Assembly (NCBI GenBank): GCA_024195265.1 | Contig: JAJLRJ010000008.1 | Location: 40,354,873-40,418,872, forward strand | DNA: 64,000 nucleotides | Source: Dendrophyllia cribrosa | Lineage: Eukaryota; Cnidaria; Anthozoa; Scleractinia; Dendrophylliidae | Reading direction: 5' to 3' | Shown here: positions 53,652 to 64,000 of the stretch, piece after piece | How the letters are laid out: every line of letters starts with the position of its first letter | Position numbering within the stretch: the first letter of the stretch is position 1 | Notes under the pieces: model-generated | Database searches by the model: none | Told to the model about the DNA's origin: nothing | Seen by the model: only the letters and a program-made list of their open reading frames with translations | Program-made: the position numbers and the translations under genes

Positions 53652-55205
53652 TTACATGTTTTCTAAGGATGCGAAGTCCGGTAGCTCACAAAAGACTACA
53701 GGTTGGCGTTCCACAGCCTCGATTTTCTCGTCGGTGAGCAACTCGTCTACTGGGGCCGATTCTTGGTCTACTTGCATTGTGGGAATTTCCAGAAGGTCTT
53801 CAATGGGGATTCCGACTTTCTCTGGCTCTGGTTCTGGGGTTTCCAGGCCCTTGTGGTAACGCGGTCGTCTTTTGACTTCCAGTACCACAATCTCTTCTTC
53901 AAATTCATCGTATTCTTCTTCTTCTTCGTCATCGTCATCTTCTTCTTCGCTGTCAGTTGAAGCTGGTTGAGGCGGTGCTGAGTGGACTTCTGTTTTCTCG
54001 GATTTTTTAATTTCTTCTTTCCCCTTCTCTTTCTCCTTGACCACATCATCAAGACTAAGAATTGAGATATCCGGCTTGTCCCTTTTGGAGACTTCAGCTC
54101 GGATCTTGCTCTCGTTGGCTTTTTCTTCCGATTCATTCTTTTTCGGTGCGTAATCGTTGGGATATTTCAAGTGGACGCTGATGTCAGACATTTCTGGATA
54201 TCGACGCTGTGTATCAGGGGATTTTCGCTCTTCCATCCACTCGGGTACGTCAATTTGGGAGTTATCCTTCTTGACAACCACAATCGGGTGTTCGCCATCA
54301 CGTCCGGAAGACTTCGTAGAGTGTTCGACAACACTTTGGTTCTCTCCTCCCCCAATCGTCTTGGTCACTACAGTTTTCTTGTATACTGAACTATAGCTAT
54401 CACCATTCTTGTTTCCACCAGAAAACTCGGTTGTGATGGTAGTATGCCCCCTATTCTCAACGGTCTTGGTCAGGTCATGTCTTGGGAATTCTCTTTGATT
54501 TGATTGACCTTTGATTTCAACATTAATCAGGCGCCCTTGTTTTGCTTGTGGTTTGGTATCAAAATGCAAGAACACTTCTCTGTCTTGGAGGGATCGAGGT
54601 TTGCTTTCAGGTTGGAGTGCCGCTTGTTTTCCTGGAACATGATCTCCGTTTGAGATCTCTCTGGTTTCAGTCATGAAACTGCTAGACCCATCCCCGTTTG
54701 AATCTTTCTGTGTCGAAATCGTCGTTGTTGTCGTTTTCTTCACAATTCGTCGAACACGTCGGCCATTTTCGTCGACGTACTCCACAACTTCACTCCCGTC
54801 ATCTTCCGGTTTGTCATGGCTCATCTCCAATATGTCCCTGGTAAGATTTTTCGGTGAATCGTCTCCACCAGAAGTTGTTCTTGTTGCAGTGGTTGTGACA
54901 GTTTTCTCCACCGTGCGTCTTACTCTCATACCGTTTTCGTCTGTGTACTCTACAACTTCTCCGTCCATATCTTCACCTTCGTTTTCCGTGTCGTGATCTG
55001 GTTCAGGAATGTCCTCTGCGCCTTCTTTCACTGTCTCGCCGTTTTCGTTTACGGCGTCTTCTGGCTGTTCCTCCGGATTTATCAAATTGACGTTTTCGTC
55101 AGGGTAGATTAGAGATTTTTCTTTGCCGTACGCAACTTTCACTCTGGGATCTTTTTCCTCCGGTTCACCTCGTAAACAACAGGGACAGCAACACCTTATA
55201 ATGGC
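53652..55205 (-). CDS. acidic, cysteine-rich-headed protein of unknown function, large 3' exon
   Basis: On the minus strand an acceptor (tttgttatgttttctcag) ends at 55206, and the exon then reads about 517 codons to the stop at 53652. Features in order: IIRCCCPCCLRG, a likely palmitoylated or membrane-proximal Cys cluster; an acidic stretch; two copies of a VVEY(T/V)DENG(M/R)RVRR...TTT repeat about 55 residues apart; a Ser/Thr/Lys-rich region; QIDVPEWMEERKSPDTQRRY; an EEEDDDDEEEEE run; and PEPEKVGIPIEDLLEIPT near the end. The Cys cluster at the exon edge suggests that an upstream exon encodes a membrane segment and this is its cytoplasmic tail. Remnants of a paralogue lie at 39254-40149. No family recognised. 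Confidence 0.65.
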   Translation of the reverse strand, partial: AIIRCCCPCCLRGEPEEKDPRVKVAYGKEKSLIYPDENVNLINPEEQPEDAVNENGETVKEGAEDIPEPDHDTENEGEDMDGEVVEYTDENGMRVRRTVEKTVTTTATRTTSGGDDSPKNLTRDILEMSHDKPEDDGSEVVEYVDENGRRVRRIVKKTTTTTISTQKDSNGDGSSSFMTETREISNGDHVPGKQAALQPESKPRSLQDREVFLHFDTKPQAKQGRLINVEIKGQSNQREFPRHDLTKTVENRGHTTITTEFSGGNKNGDSYSSVYKKTVVTKTIGGGENQSVVEHSTKSSGRDGEHPIVVVKKDNSQIDVPEWMEERKSPDTQRRYPEMSDISVHLKYPNDYAPKKNESEEKANESKIRAEVSKRDKPDISILSLDDVVKEKEKGKEEIKKSEKTEVHSAPPQPASTDSEEEDDDDEEEEEYDEFEEEIVVLEVKRRPRYHKGLETPEPEPEKVGIPIEDLLEIPTMQVDQESAPVDELLTDEKIEAVERQPVVFCELPDFASLENM

Positions 55206-55912
55206 TGAGAAAACATAACAAACGATCACATTAATTCGTGAATGGGTTGTTTTAAAACCATTTTATATTGTAAACCATTAATACGCCCAACAATGGGCCT
55301 TAACTGAACCGCCACCTCCTTGTGTTCGTGGTTATGAGGAGAGTGTCATTTCGCCGACTGCATCATGAGTAATCTGGCCGGGCAAAATGGTGAAAAATAC
55401 ATAGAGTATAAATGTATAGAGTGTTTGCACGTGACGTCACGGCGGCCATATTGGTGTCCCAAAACGAATGCTAGGGACTTTAGCTGTATTCTTATTCAAA
55501 CATTTGCTATTGTTTTAGCACTCCAATATGGCTGCCGGTCACGTGAGTGAAAAGACTCTGTAATCTGAGGGTTTGTATGGAAATTGAAAGCCCAAAAAAT
55601 CTACACTCGAATGCATATTTTTGTTACTTTCTCCACCCAGAAAGAAAGGAGTGCTGGAAATGGCGTTTCAGAGGGTAAAATTGGAAAAATTTCCGGGCAG
55701 GCATGAACCCGGACCCCCCTTTCAGAAATCCCTGGATCCGCCTCTGTTTTAGCTCCTTGTTTTATATATAGTTCTGTTTCTGAGAAGTGTTTCTTGGAGC
55801 TTGAAGAACCTCCGTTGTTTCATCATGGCGTTATTGCATCCCGACATGGCTTGAACAGATATGATGATCTGTATTGAAAATCTCACGGACGCTAGAGAAT
55901 TCTTACGTTTTT
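55206..55912. other. intron-like region upstream of the acidic exon
   Basis: No exon found. The word gtgacgtcacggcggccatattgg at about 55430 resembles the ggcggccatcttggtg words of the intron repeat near 22760. Confidence 0.4.
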
Positions 55913-56300
55913 CTTAAGCAAGACTCGAGTTTCGGTTCTTAGGTGAACCTCATCAGTTGCTCCCATAAGTAACTGTCTCGCGGAATAATATGAAATTATT
56001 CCGTTGTACATGAAATGTTTGCCGCTTTTGTACTCTTGGGAAGGATCGAATGTTCCGTTTTCTCATTGGCTCGTTTAATTGAACCAATAGTATTGGTGTA
56101 GTTTCGATCCGACGTTAAGTTGTGTTTCTTTCTGAGGCTTTATTCTTAATTTCATAGCATGTATGATATTTTCTGACACAAAGAACAGTTCTTTTAGTGT
56201 TGTAGAGAGGAGGTCTCGTGTATGTCTCAATGAATTCAAGATACACTGCATATTTTTTCTACAACAGGCGTGTAATTCTGGTGTCAAGTTGTGTTTGCTT
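55850..56300 (-). pseudogene. Penelope-like element 3' fragment
   Basis: The minus frame 56287-56075 and the ribozyme after it fit the 3' region of a Penelope-like element, which commonly carries a hammerhead there. The protein sequence itself is not diagnostic, so the call leans on the ribozyme. Confidence 0.4.
55913..55969 (-). ncRNA. type I hammerhead ribozyme, minus strand
   Basis: Read on the minus strand: CTTA, four-base bulge, AGCAA (stem I), CTGATGA (55956-55950), stem II GGTTC/GAACC with a six-base loop, GAAA, palindromic stem III ACTCGAGT, cleavage C at 55922, TTGCT and TAAG closing stem I. All conserved core bases are present. Confidence 0.8.
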
Positions 56301-59300
56301 CATGCGTTCCATAATAGGATATAGTCTTGTGCAACGTAGCGGACTATTCCTAATATATATTTTTCAAATATACGTAATGGTCAAAAATGGTTTTTAAGTA
56401 TTACACCTTTTTTTATTAAACAAAGCAATATTTGTCTGAAAAAAAAAATTCGTGCAGAGGGTTTCACCTGCAAAAAAAAAAATCCTGCACAAGCAATGGG
56501 CGAAAAAAAAAATTCGTGCAAGCTGAAAATCCCCCCCCCCCCCCCCCCCCCCCCATCACTTTTCTAATGGTCCGTCCCTTAAAGCAAGCTCCTGGCCATA
56601 ATCATGAGAACACGATATATCAGCCGGGACCTTTCTCTTGAAGGCGGGGGTAAACATGAATTTGAATGAAATTTGAAGAGGTTTAAAGAAGGGATAGAAG
56701 AAAGAAAATGAGTTTTGGAACAACAACAGACAGTTGATACCCACGCAAGAGTACTCCAGGTTGCGTGTCCGTCTATTAATTATTAACCACAAATTCTAAT
56801 TTTAAAACTCCACTAAATCTTCAATATTTCTTATTTCTCTAGATTTTACAAATCCTTTGAGAAAAACTATTTCCTCCCAAACATACCCAAAAATCCCCCA
56901 AAAATTTACAAAACACCCCATAAAATAGATTCATGAGATGAGCAGAGAGTTTTTGGATTGCTTGAAACGTGAGCGAGATATTTCCATTAAAGCCATGTGA
57001 AGTGGCGGGAAAATAGCATTCAGGTAGACCCCCGCCTTAACTGCAAAGTAGCCACAGTTTCGAAGCTTATGCCAGGTCCAATATCACTCAGTCCAACAAT
57101 ACCTGATTTAACTTATTTTGACCTCTGCCACAGAAATCGAAGTATATTTGGTCAAGTGTTGCACAGGAAGTTAATTTTAATTTAACGAAGTAGTTTGACA
57201 ATACTGTAAAGAGACTAAATCAAACAATTGACGCCTGCATATTAAATCGCAAGCCTTGGGAAATTTGGCTAGTTTTTGCTATACGGGAAATCCACCAAAT
57301 TGAATCACTTCAGCTGTTTTCAAAGAGGTTAAGCTGATTTTGAATAAATTACTAAAAAAATGTGACTTTTGAAAAGTTTGGACAAGTTTCAAGAATAACA
57401 AACAATGATCTACTGTGTTGTTTTAAAAATATGAAGTTGCACTATATCTATGTTGTAATTTCTAGATTTGATTCTTAGCGAGGAGTTCGTGCAACTTGGT
57501 TTGAATCACGTGTAATCACTGATACAGCAACCACAACTTAACAACAAACCTTCTCATGTATATTTCGTGAATCGTCGCTATTAGCCGTCCGCACTTCGTA
57601 TATAAATGCATACTGTGTCACCCGCGACCTTAAGACATCGTATTATTATTTTAAAATAATCATGCAATGTCAGTTAACTGTGGCTGTTTAAAAATTGCAT
57701 GCAAATGAGCTTTCCACATTGCTTGCCTCCGCCTTGTCTCGATCTCTTCGAATTAAACGAGCAATTAATCTTATCTTTAAACTAGAAAGGCAAAATAAAT
57801 TGAATACTTTACAAAGCTTCTCCCCCGTTTCTGTTGTAACTGTTTCTAACTGCGAATAGTGTGCTCCAAAGACATTGAAACTTCTAAACAAACGGCTATG
57901 TTGTGACTAAACTGCACGACGAGGATCAACAACAGACTTCGTTAAGACAAATCAATAATCCAACCGAACGCAAGGTGAAATCAATACAGTATGAAGTGTT
58001 ACAAAACTGCCGTTTGCTTGGTTTAAGTTCGATTTCGTACAGTAGCTAGTTTAAGAGCTAAACATACCTTTCATTGTAAATCAACGTTCCACTACGACGA
58101 CTGGTACACGGTATGGTTCGATTCGCAACGTAAAACGTGTGAAAGGGCGGGCGACGGATAGATCGCACAAATTAACAACTTATGCTAGAGTGGATTCAGT
58201 GATGCAACTGACCCCTGTCCTCAAGCCTCAAGATATGTTCGTGATCTGAGCATCACGTGAAAACTTTCATAGCAACGCCGCTTTTCAATTTTTCCGTTTC
58301 TGGATTACGGTACAAAGGCACGCTTTTGCAACGTTGGGCTGAATAATTTGGACAAAATTTTAATATTAAGTGACTAACGAGGCAACGATGCGTTTACATG
58401 GGCGTGCGAAAAATCCAGCAAAATATATTAATTAGGTTATTTTTATTTCTGCTTGGTGTTTTCAAATTCTTTTCACATCATTTTACTATTCACAACTCAG
58501 AGCAGTTCAGTCACGAGAGTAAAAAATCACGATACACTTCTAGACGCCTAAATCTACACTTGATTCATCCACAGTGTATTCTGATGTAAATTTATTGTTT
58601 ACACTGCTCTCAGTTAGTTCTTGTTAGTTTATTAGCATCAACATCAAATCATCCGTAAAGAGTTGTTTGTAATTAAGTTTCGGCATACGCTATAAAAATA
58701 ATTTTGTATTTATTTTATTTTGTATTTTTTTTTTTTTTGCTAAAATACCCTGTGAAAGCAATATTGTATCGAACGGTTTTAATTCCTTTACATAGCATAA
58801 AAATTATTGAAAGACTTCACTACCGTCAAAATTAGAATATTCGAGAACAATGCATGTCTCATTAAAGGGCGCTTTCCATTTGTCAGAACGTTCAATTTGT
58901 AAATAATATACCATTATTTTTTTAGAACTGGCGATCAAGACTGGCAAATTCGTAAACAGCATGGATCACTTTGATAAACTTGTAGAAATTAAACATTAGA
59001 AATGAATACTGCAACTAATTAACATCGGCAAATTAATAATCCCAACTGGCAGGAGGCAGACCAGTTGGCTATTTTACACTGAAACGTGGCTGAGGAGTCG
59101 AACTCGTGTCTATGTGTAAATAACAAATAACAAATTTTAAAAAGCCAACTCCCCAGGAAATAATGTTTGTAAGATTTCATTTAAATGGTCACACTTTAGG
59201 ATTTTATGTATATTTAGATATTGCATTCAAATCACGATTTTGAGGGTCAGTTTTAGATAGGATTTTATCTGGTACTGTGTTATATAGGAAAAGCTCCATA

Positions 59301-60270
59301 TCTTTTGGCCGCAAATTTAACATTTACGGAATATTTGAAGTTGAAGACACTGTTTTATGGACAAAATTTCCACGCACAGCAGATAGCGTGAGGAAAACAT
59401 GCTGTTTTTGTATATCGTTATATTAACGAGAGCACATTTAAATTTATGAATAAGTTTGTTTTGTAATAATATGGCATCCTGAATATAATAAGCTTTTTAA
59501 AACAAGCAAAACTAAGTGCTCACCTAACGGTATCCCAAGACGATAAGACGTCTTTTTTACAACATAACGCCTCGCAGACATGTTTCTCGTGTTTGCATTA
59601 CTTTAAACACAATTTAAATTAAGAACCATCACAAACATGAATTGATGATGCGCATTCTGGCATGTATTAATGAATAAATCAATGCAAACTGACTTCCTTT
59701 GGCGCTTCTGTTGTTCAGTAAACTTATTTCGTTGTTTTTTAAAACTTCAGTATAGTGGGTTTTCTTCTTATTTTATTCCATCAATTTGCCGTTTACCTTT
59801 TAAAAATGGTTGCCGCGTCAGAAAGTTAGTCGAATTGTTTTGGTTGACTTCATGTACTGTACCGGACAGAAGTAACTAGAAGTCAACTAACAGACTGCTC
59901 AGAGCAGAATGCTTTTGCACTGGAGCCACAAATCTGTCAAAAACTGTCGAATTCTAGATTGTACCTTGAATTCATTTTGTGGATCTTGCCGATTTTTGAT
60001 TGGCTGCAGTTCGCGTGCAAATACACCGCTCCGAGTTTTCTGTAAGTTTACTTCTAGCCTGTCCGGTACTGTACGGCTTGTCGTACAACTTCGTTCCTAG
60101 GGCGTTTTCCACGAATTGGACAATCGATGTAGAAATCGTTTGAAAATTTGCTAAAGAGACGTCTTAGATGCATTATATTCAATGTGTTGCTAATTTCCTA
60201 TGCCTTGTATCATCATACACGCGGAGAGTCAACAGACCACTTCGTAGACTAGTTTCTAATTTTGTACAAA
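56301..60270. other. long gene-free interval
   Basis: A poly-C run of about 24 bases at 56530-56553, with A runs before it. No exon with splice context, RNA gene or element border that I can defend. It may contain the unseen 5' exons and promoter of the minus-strand gene at 53652. Confidence 0.35.
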
Positions 60271-60274
60271 GATA

Positions 60275-60815
60275 CAGTCAAACATATATTAAGAGGACAC
60301 CCTCGGGGAATGCTGTAGCGTCCGCTAAATACAGGGTGTCCGCTTTAAAACAGGTTCCCAAAATTCTCATGTCCATGGTAACGAGAATAGTCCAACTTTG
60401 CAACAACTCAAACCAATCGATTAGGTTAATACTGGCTCATTCAATGGATCATGAGCCTATACTTTATGAACGATAGAAACAACCATTTTAGTCAACTTTT
60501 AGGTTGGCGTTCGCGCTGATTTTTCTACCTTTTTGCTGCTACACCGTGCTGATGAGACTCAATCAGGTCGAAACAGCTGTCCACGGTTGCATTTTGGCTT
60601 TCAGTTTGAGCTCTATCATGTCGTTGTCGTGTTAAATGTTCTACGTAGTATCAGCCTTGCTTACTGTTTGTATTACTATTTTTGGCTGATCAGATCTTCT
60701 ATAGATCTTACGTACTCTAGCAGCATTTTCGTTCGCGATCCTTTGCTCCTTGTTCAACTTGAGGTGTTCGCGTCCGCTTAATACGGGGTCCGCTTCAGTA
60801 ATACAGGTTTAACTG
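60275..60815. mobile_element. mariner-like non-autonomous element carrying a hammerhead
   Basis: It begins TA-CAGTCAAAC and ends GTTTAACTG-TA. Near both ends are gtccgct and atacagg words. A hammerhead (60537-60591) lies in the middle. Confidence 0.55.
60537..60591 (+). ncRNA. type I hammerhead ribozyme, plus strand
   Basis: Stem I TGC + ACCGTG pairs with CACGGT + GCA around a TAC/T internal loop. The core is CTGATGA (60549-60555), stem II GACT/GGTC with a six-base loop, GAAA (60570-60573), palindromic stem III ACAGCTGT, and triplet GTC with cleavage after 60581. All core bases match the hammerhead consensus. Confidence 0.85.
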
Positions 60816-62184
60816 TAATTTCGGTTCGGACAGAAAAACAATAGATTTTGCCAGAAAACATCTTAAAATTAGAAGGACCTTAAAATTTGAACGTTATGTT
60901 TTGCTTAGAAGCAAAGATCTAGGCAAGCGAATTTTGAACTTTTTTACAGTGACGTTTGTATATGGCGGGTATATGCAAGATTTGAGCACCGCCATAGAAA
61001 CATCTCGACATTCACTGACCTATATCTCGGTAAAACTGAAAAACTACGATGTGGTGCAAGAAACAGACCCTTGCCGTCATGCTGGATATTATTATTATTG
61101 TTATACAAAACTCAGCTCTTGCTGCAGTTCAGAACACTGTTGTTATGGGGTCAGTTTTGTTTAATTGTTTAAAATATGTCTGCTGAGCGAGTACACACAG
61201 TCACCTGTTTGCTCTAAAATAAATCCTAATCATAACCTAGTTTCCATATTGAAGTTATAAATTAATGTAGTTCTAAAATAACGTGAGAGCAAAAATGAAA
61301 GTCAAGAATGAAACTAAATTTGCATGGGTCACGAGCGAATAAGCAGCTTTTATAAAACACGACGCCAACTCAAGATTATACTATACACTGAATAATGTCT
61401 CAAATTGGTCCGCGCTTACTTAAATCGTTAGGTTTCGTCATTAACCATATAATACCTTCCATTTTTTTTTTAAAGAGAAATTGGAAGTTGCTTTTCCACG
61501 ATTTATTTTTAAGTAACCCAAATTCTTATTCGTTAAAATAGACACAAAGTTTCTTTGTCTATGATCTCGTTACGTTCTCTTAATGAGACTTACTAAAAAC
61601 TAACTAAAATTGATGGTTTAGAACATGTAGACGAACACAGTGAGCCGTCACCTACCTGTGCTTCGCTTTTCAAAAACGCCAGTTCAACTGCAGTGTAAGA
61701 TTTGATCTGTCTGCTTGCCGAGAAAAAGCGCAATAAGTATTAATATTCAATTACATACAAACAATCCACTGCCTAACAATCAAACAGAACAACTCAGCCT
61801 TGCCTAATTTGTTATGACTATTAACCTTTTAGCTCTCAAGAGTGATAAATATCACAATTCTAGAAAAATCCCAAATTTTATTTTGTAAAATATTGAAAAA
61901 CAAATGGTACCATGCACAAGTACTGCCAAAGAGGTTTCATATGAATGGCCACACCATAGGATTTCGTCGACAGACTCAAAAGTTAGAACTACACTACATG
62001 AACTGTCTCCATAATTGACTCTGGGAGTGACAGGGTCAAACTAATTAAATAAACTATTGTGGTCACACCCTTTCTTTCATGAGTGCCATGGAGTCTGTGA
62101 AGTGGCCTAGTGGTTGCGTGGCGATAAAAAGGGCGGGAAAACAGGGCGTATGGCTTGATCCGGTCCCAGTTCATTTACAGCTAC
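60816..62184. other. gene-free interval
   Basis: The frame at 60901-61164 has a Cys-rich end, but no splice or start evidence supports it. No repeat border recognised. Confidence 0.35.
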
Positions 62185-62392
62185 TTCTTGTCGGGTGAAA
62201 GCTCAAAGCTCAAAGCCTACAAGTCAAGACCGAACGAGTAAACCGAGCGCCTGTTCCAGGCATGCAGATAGTTGGGAGGGGCGAAATGAAAAGAAACGGC
62301 GCGAATGAGCGATGCGACAAGCGGGAAAAACGTTTTTTTTTGCGCCGCTCCCAACTATCTTGGCTTGTAGCTTTGAGCTTTCATTCGACAAC
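62185..62392. repeat. imperfect foldback repeat
   Basis: gaaagctcaaagct...gcctacaag on the left pairs with cttgtagctttgagctttc on the right. In between, agatagttgggagg pairs with ctcccaactatct. About 208 bp in all; probably a MITE. Confidence 0.7.
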
Positions 62393-64000
62393 GTTAATTG
62401 AAATAGCTGTATACACTAAGGTAACAATAGTGGACCCAAAATGACCCTGGGGTACGTTACAACGTCAGCAGAAGCTCTACTTACGACCAAAAGAGAAGAA
62501 AAGACATTGAAAAGTTTTTTATCACGTGATTGGACAAAAAAGGCGCGAAATTTTCGCGCTGTGTCGCAGTATTCCTTGGCGAAGCTGAATGAATCAAAGC
62601 TCTCAGTGCTTCAAAATTTCAACCGCTCGACACGGGGTGAATGAAGGAGCACAATTTTCGGAAAATGCCTTAATGTAATCGACTCTGGAATATAATATAC
62701 ACTTGTTTCTTCCTTAGAAATGTTTCTGTTCTTTGTTTAAAACGAATTGGAGCTGAAAGATCTCTCAAATATGGCTATATGAGGTAAAAGGAGCAAGTTT
62801 TTAAACATGCAGCTGGTACTTCGATGTTAGGTTCAGACCGTATTTTGAAACTTTGCTGCTGATGGAAGGGACTAAAAAGCCACATAAGCAACAGGTAACA
62901 CGATTTTCTAAACTGAGTTTATTTGTGCCCTTACGCTGTTATTGTTCGTAAGACTACCATACGTGTTTAATATCGCTGCAGCTCTTAAAGACTTTTCGTC
63001 GCTTTGATCAGGTCGCCATGTGTTTGTTAAGTCTGTTTTGATTCTGAATTGAACTTTTCAAAGACATGCAACACTTGTCATTAAGTGATTCTTTACCATT
63101 TTACTGTTTTGTGTACTTTGTTGTTCTTATAACGAAGACGAAAGCTCTCCTTATAAAACTCTCAATTTACTCAGTGTAAGCTTAATTTTAGCACAGGTTA
63201 ACCATCCTCAAATAACGTGTGGTCGACTGTGCCTTATACATATATTAAACGGCTGCGTCGGTCAAGTTATAAACAGCCTTTCTGAATTTAGGGCTTTTTA
63301 AACAAATTAAAGTAAAATAAAAGCACTCAAAATATAGATATTTGTTGTTATGTGTTTGTTTTGTTGATTAAAAGCTTGCGGGAGCGGTTTTATAAACTTC
63401 TTTTGAAGTGAACTGTCCATTTTTTAACAGCTAGTACTTGTGCTCGGCTAACTGTGTTTTCTGTGACATTCTCAAGACAAAGATATGAAAAGGTGAGTGC
63501 TGCAGTTTTAAATTAATAAAAGACTGATTTTTATATCTTCTGTCAACTTACAATAAACTTCCAAAAATATCTCTTCGCCATTGGGCAATAGGACTGTTTC
63601 TTTACTTACGTCAGTTTAGACAATACAATGTCACATCGAAATATGTGGGAAGTGAAGAGTAAAAATACCTCTTTATCATGAGGGACTTCAGTTGTAAATA
63701 TCTGCACAAATCACGTCTTCGCGATCGGGAAAAAAGGACTATCTCTTTTTTTGATCTACGTGAGTTTGGAGAGCAAAACTGCTTATCTGTCAAAAAAAAT
63801 TCGCCAATGAGTAACAAGACTATCTCTTTCCTATATTTACCAGTCTATCGGGGTTGACTGAACAAAACTTGTCAAAATTGCCTGTTCAAAATATCTCCTC
63901 GTTATTGGGCCAAAGGAGTGTTTCGTCTTTTTTTGTCCTGACGTTAGTATAGAGAACAAAATTGTCAGAAATATCATTTCAAAATATCTTTTCGACTTGC
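62393..64000. other. gene-free interval to the end of the window
   Basis: Related words (caaaatatctcctcg/ttcg, gggccaaaggag) recur between 63560 and 63990 at roughly 170-190 bp spacing, suggesting a diverged tandem repeat. No exon recognised. Confidence 0.4.

Noticed and set aside
60901..61164. 87-codon frame with a Cys-rich end (YYYYCYTKLSSCC)
   Set aside because: The composition is partly due to a TTA/TTG repeat. There is no acceptor, start context or known pattern to support a gene.

Overview
The window is nuclear DNA of an invertebrate animal. The most likely source is a cnidarian, probably a stony coral or another anthozoan. This is inferred from the AT-rich, intron-containing host genes, dense MITEs, Penelope-like elements with hammerhead ribozymes, and a Polinton whose gene set looks cnidarian. 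The species cannot be fixed from sequence alone.

Layout. (1) 548-25512 (+): eleven exons of an aldo-keto reductase of the AKR7 (aflatoxin aldehyde reductase) type. The first exon(s) lie upstream of the window and the stop codon is at 25510-25512. (2) 3259-20877: a 17.6 kb Polinton/Maverick (adintovirus-like) element sits in the intron between the sixth and seventh visible AKR7 exons, inside an older LINE fragment. It has 223-bp terminal inverted repeats (TIRs) and each terminus is itself a 126-bp hairpin palindrome. It carries a YqaJ/lambda-type exonuclease, a zinc-ribbon VLTF3-like protein, several virion-type proteins of unknown function, a double-jelly-roll major capsid protein, an A32/FtsK-type packaging ATPase, small membrane proteins, a retroviral-type integrase and a protein-primed family B DNA polymerase. 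I find no adenovirus-type protease. Most genes are frameshifted, so this copy looks dead. Most genes have the same ATATRTATAC-like box within about 25 bases of the start codon, which suggests one shared regulatory signal. (3) 25513-30750: non-coding duplications, MITEs, a decayed copy of the last AKR7 exon, and a Penelope-like GIY-YIG fragment with a hammerhead ribozyme. (4) 30640-37262: a four-level nest of elements. A foldback element was entered by a CR1/L2-type LINE (8-bp target duplication). The LINE was entered by a 3.4 kb TIR element (6-bp duplication) that holds a broken Penelope-like reverse transcriptase, and separately by a 182-bp MITE. (5) 37260-41300: more foldback elements, one with a tRNA-like core, and pieces of a paralogue of the acidic protein gene at 53652. 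(6) 41434-44069: exons of an unrecognised plus-strand gene. (7) 44425-46840: a 14-copy, about 176-bp satellite built from a MITE-like hairpin. (8) 47822-48642: the 3' end of another LINE. (9) 53652-55205 (-): a long 3' exon of an acidic, cysteine-rich protein. (10) The rest is mainly non-coding, with two more hammerhead-type motifs (55913-55969 minus, 60537-60591 plus).

How the parts relate. The Polinton is a self-contained replication and packaging module: polymerase and exonuclease for DNA, integrase for insertion, ATPase and capsid protein for virion assembly. The AKR7 exons keep open, in-phase reading frames across the insertion, so the host gene probably splices over the element.
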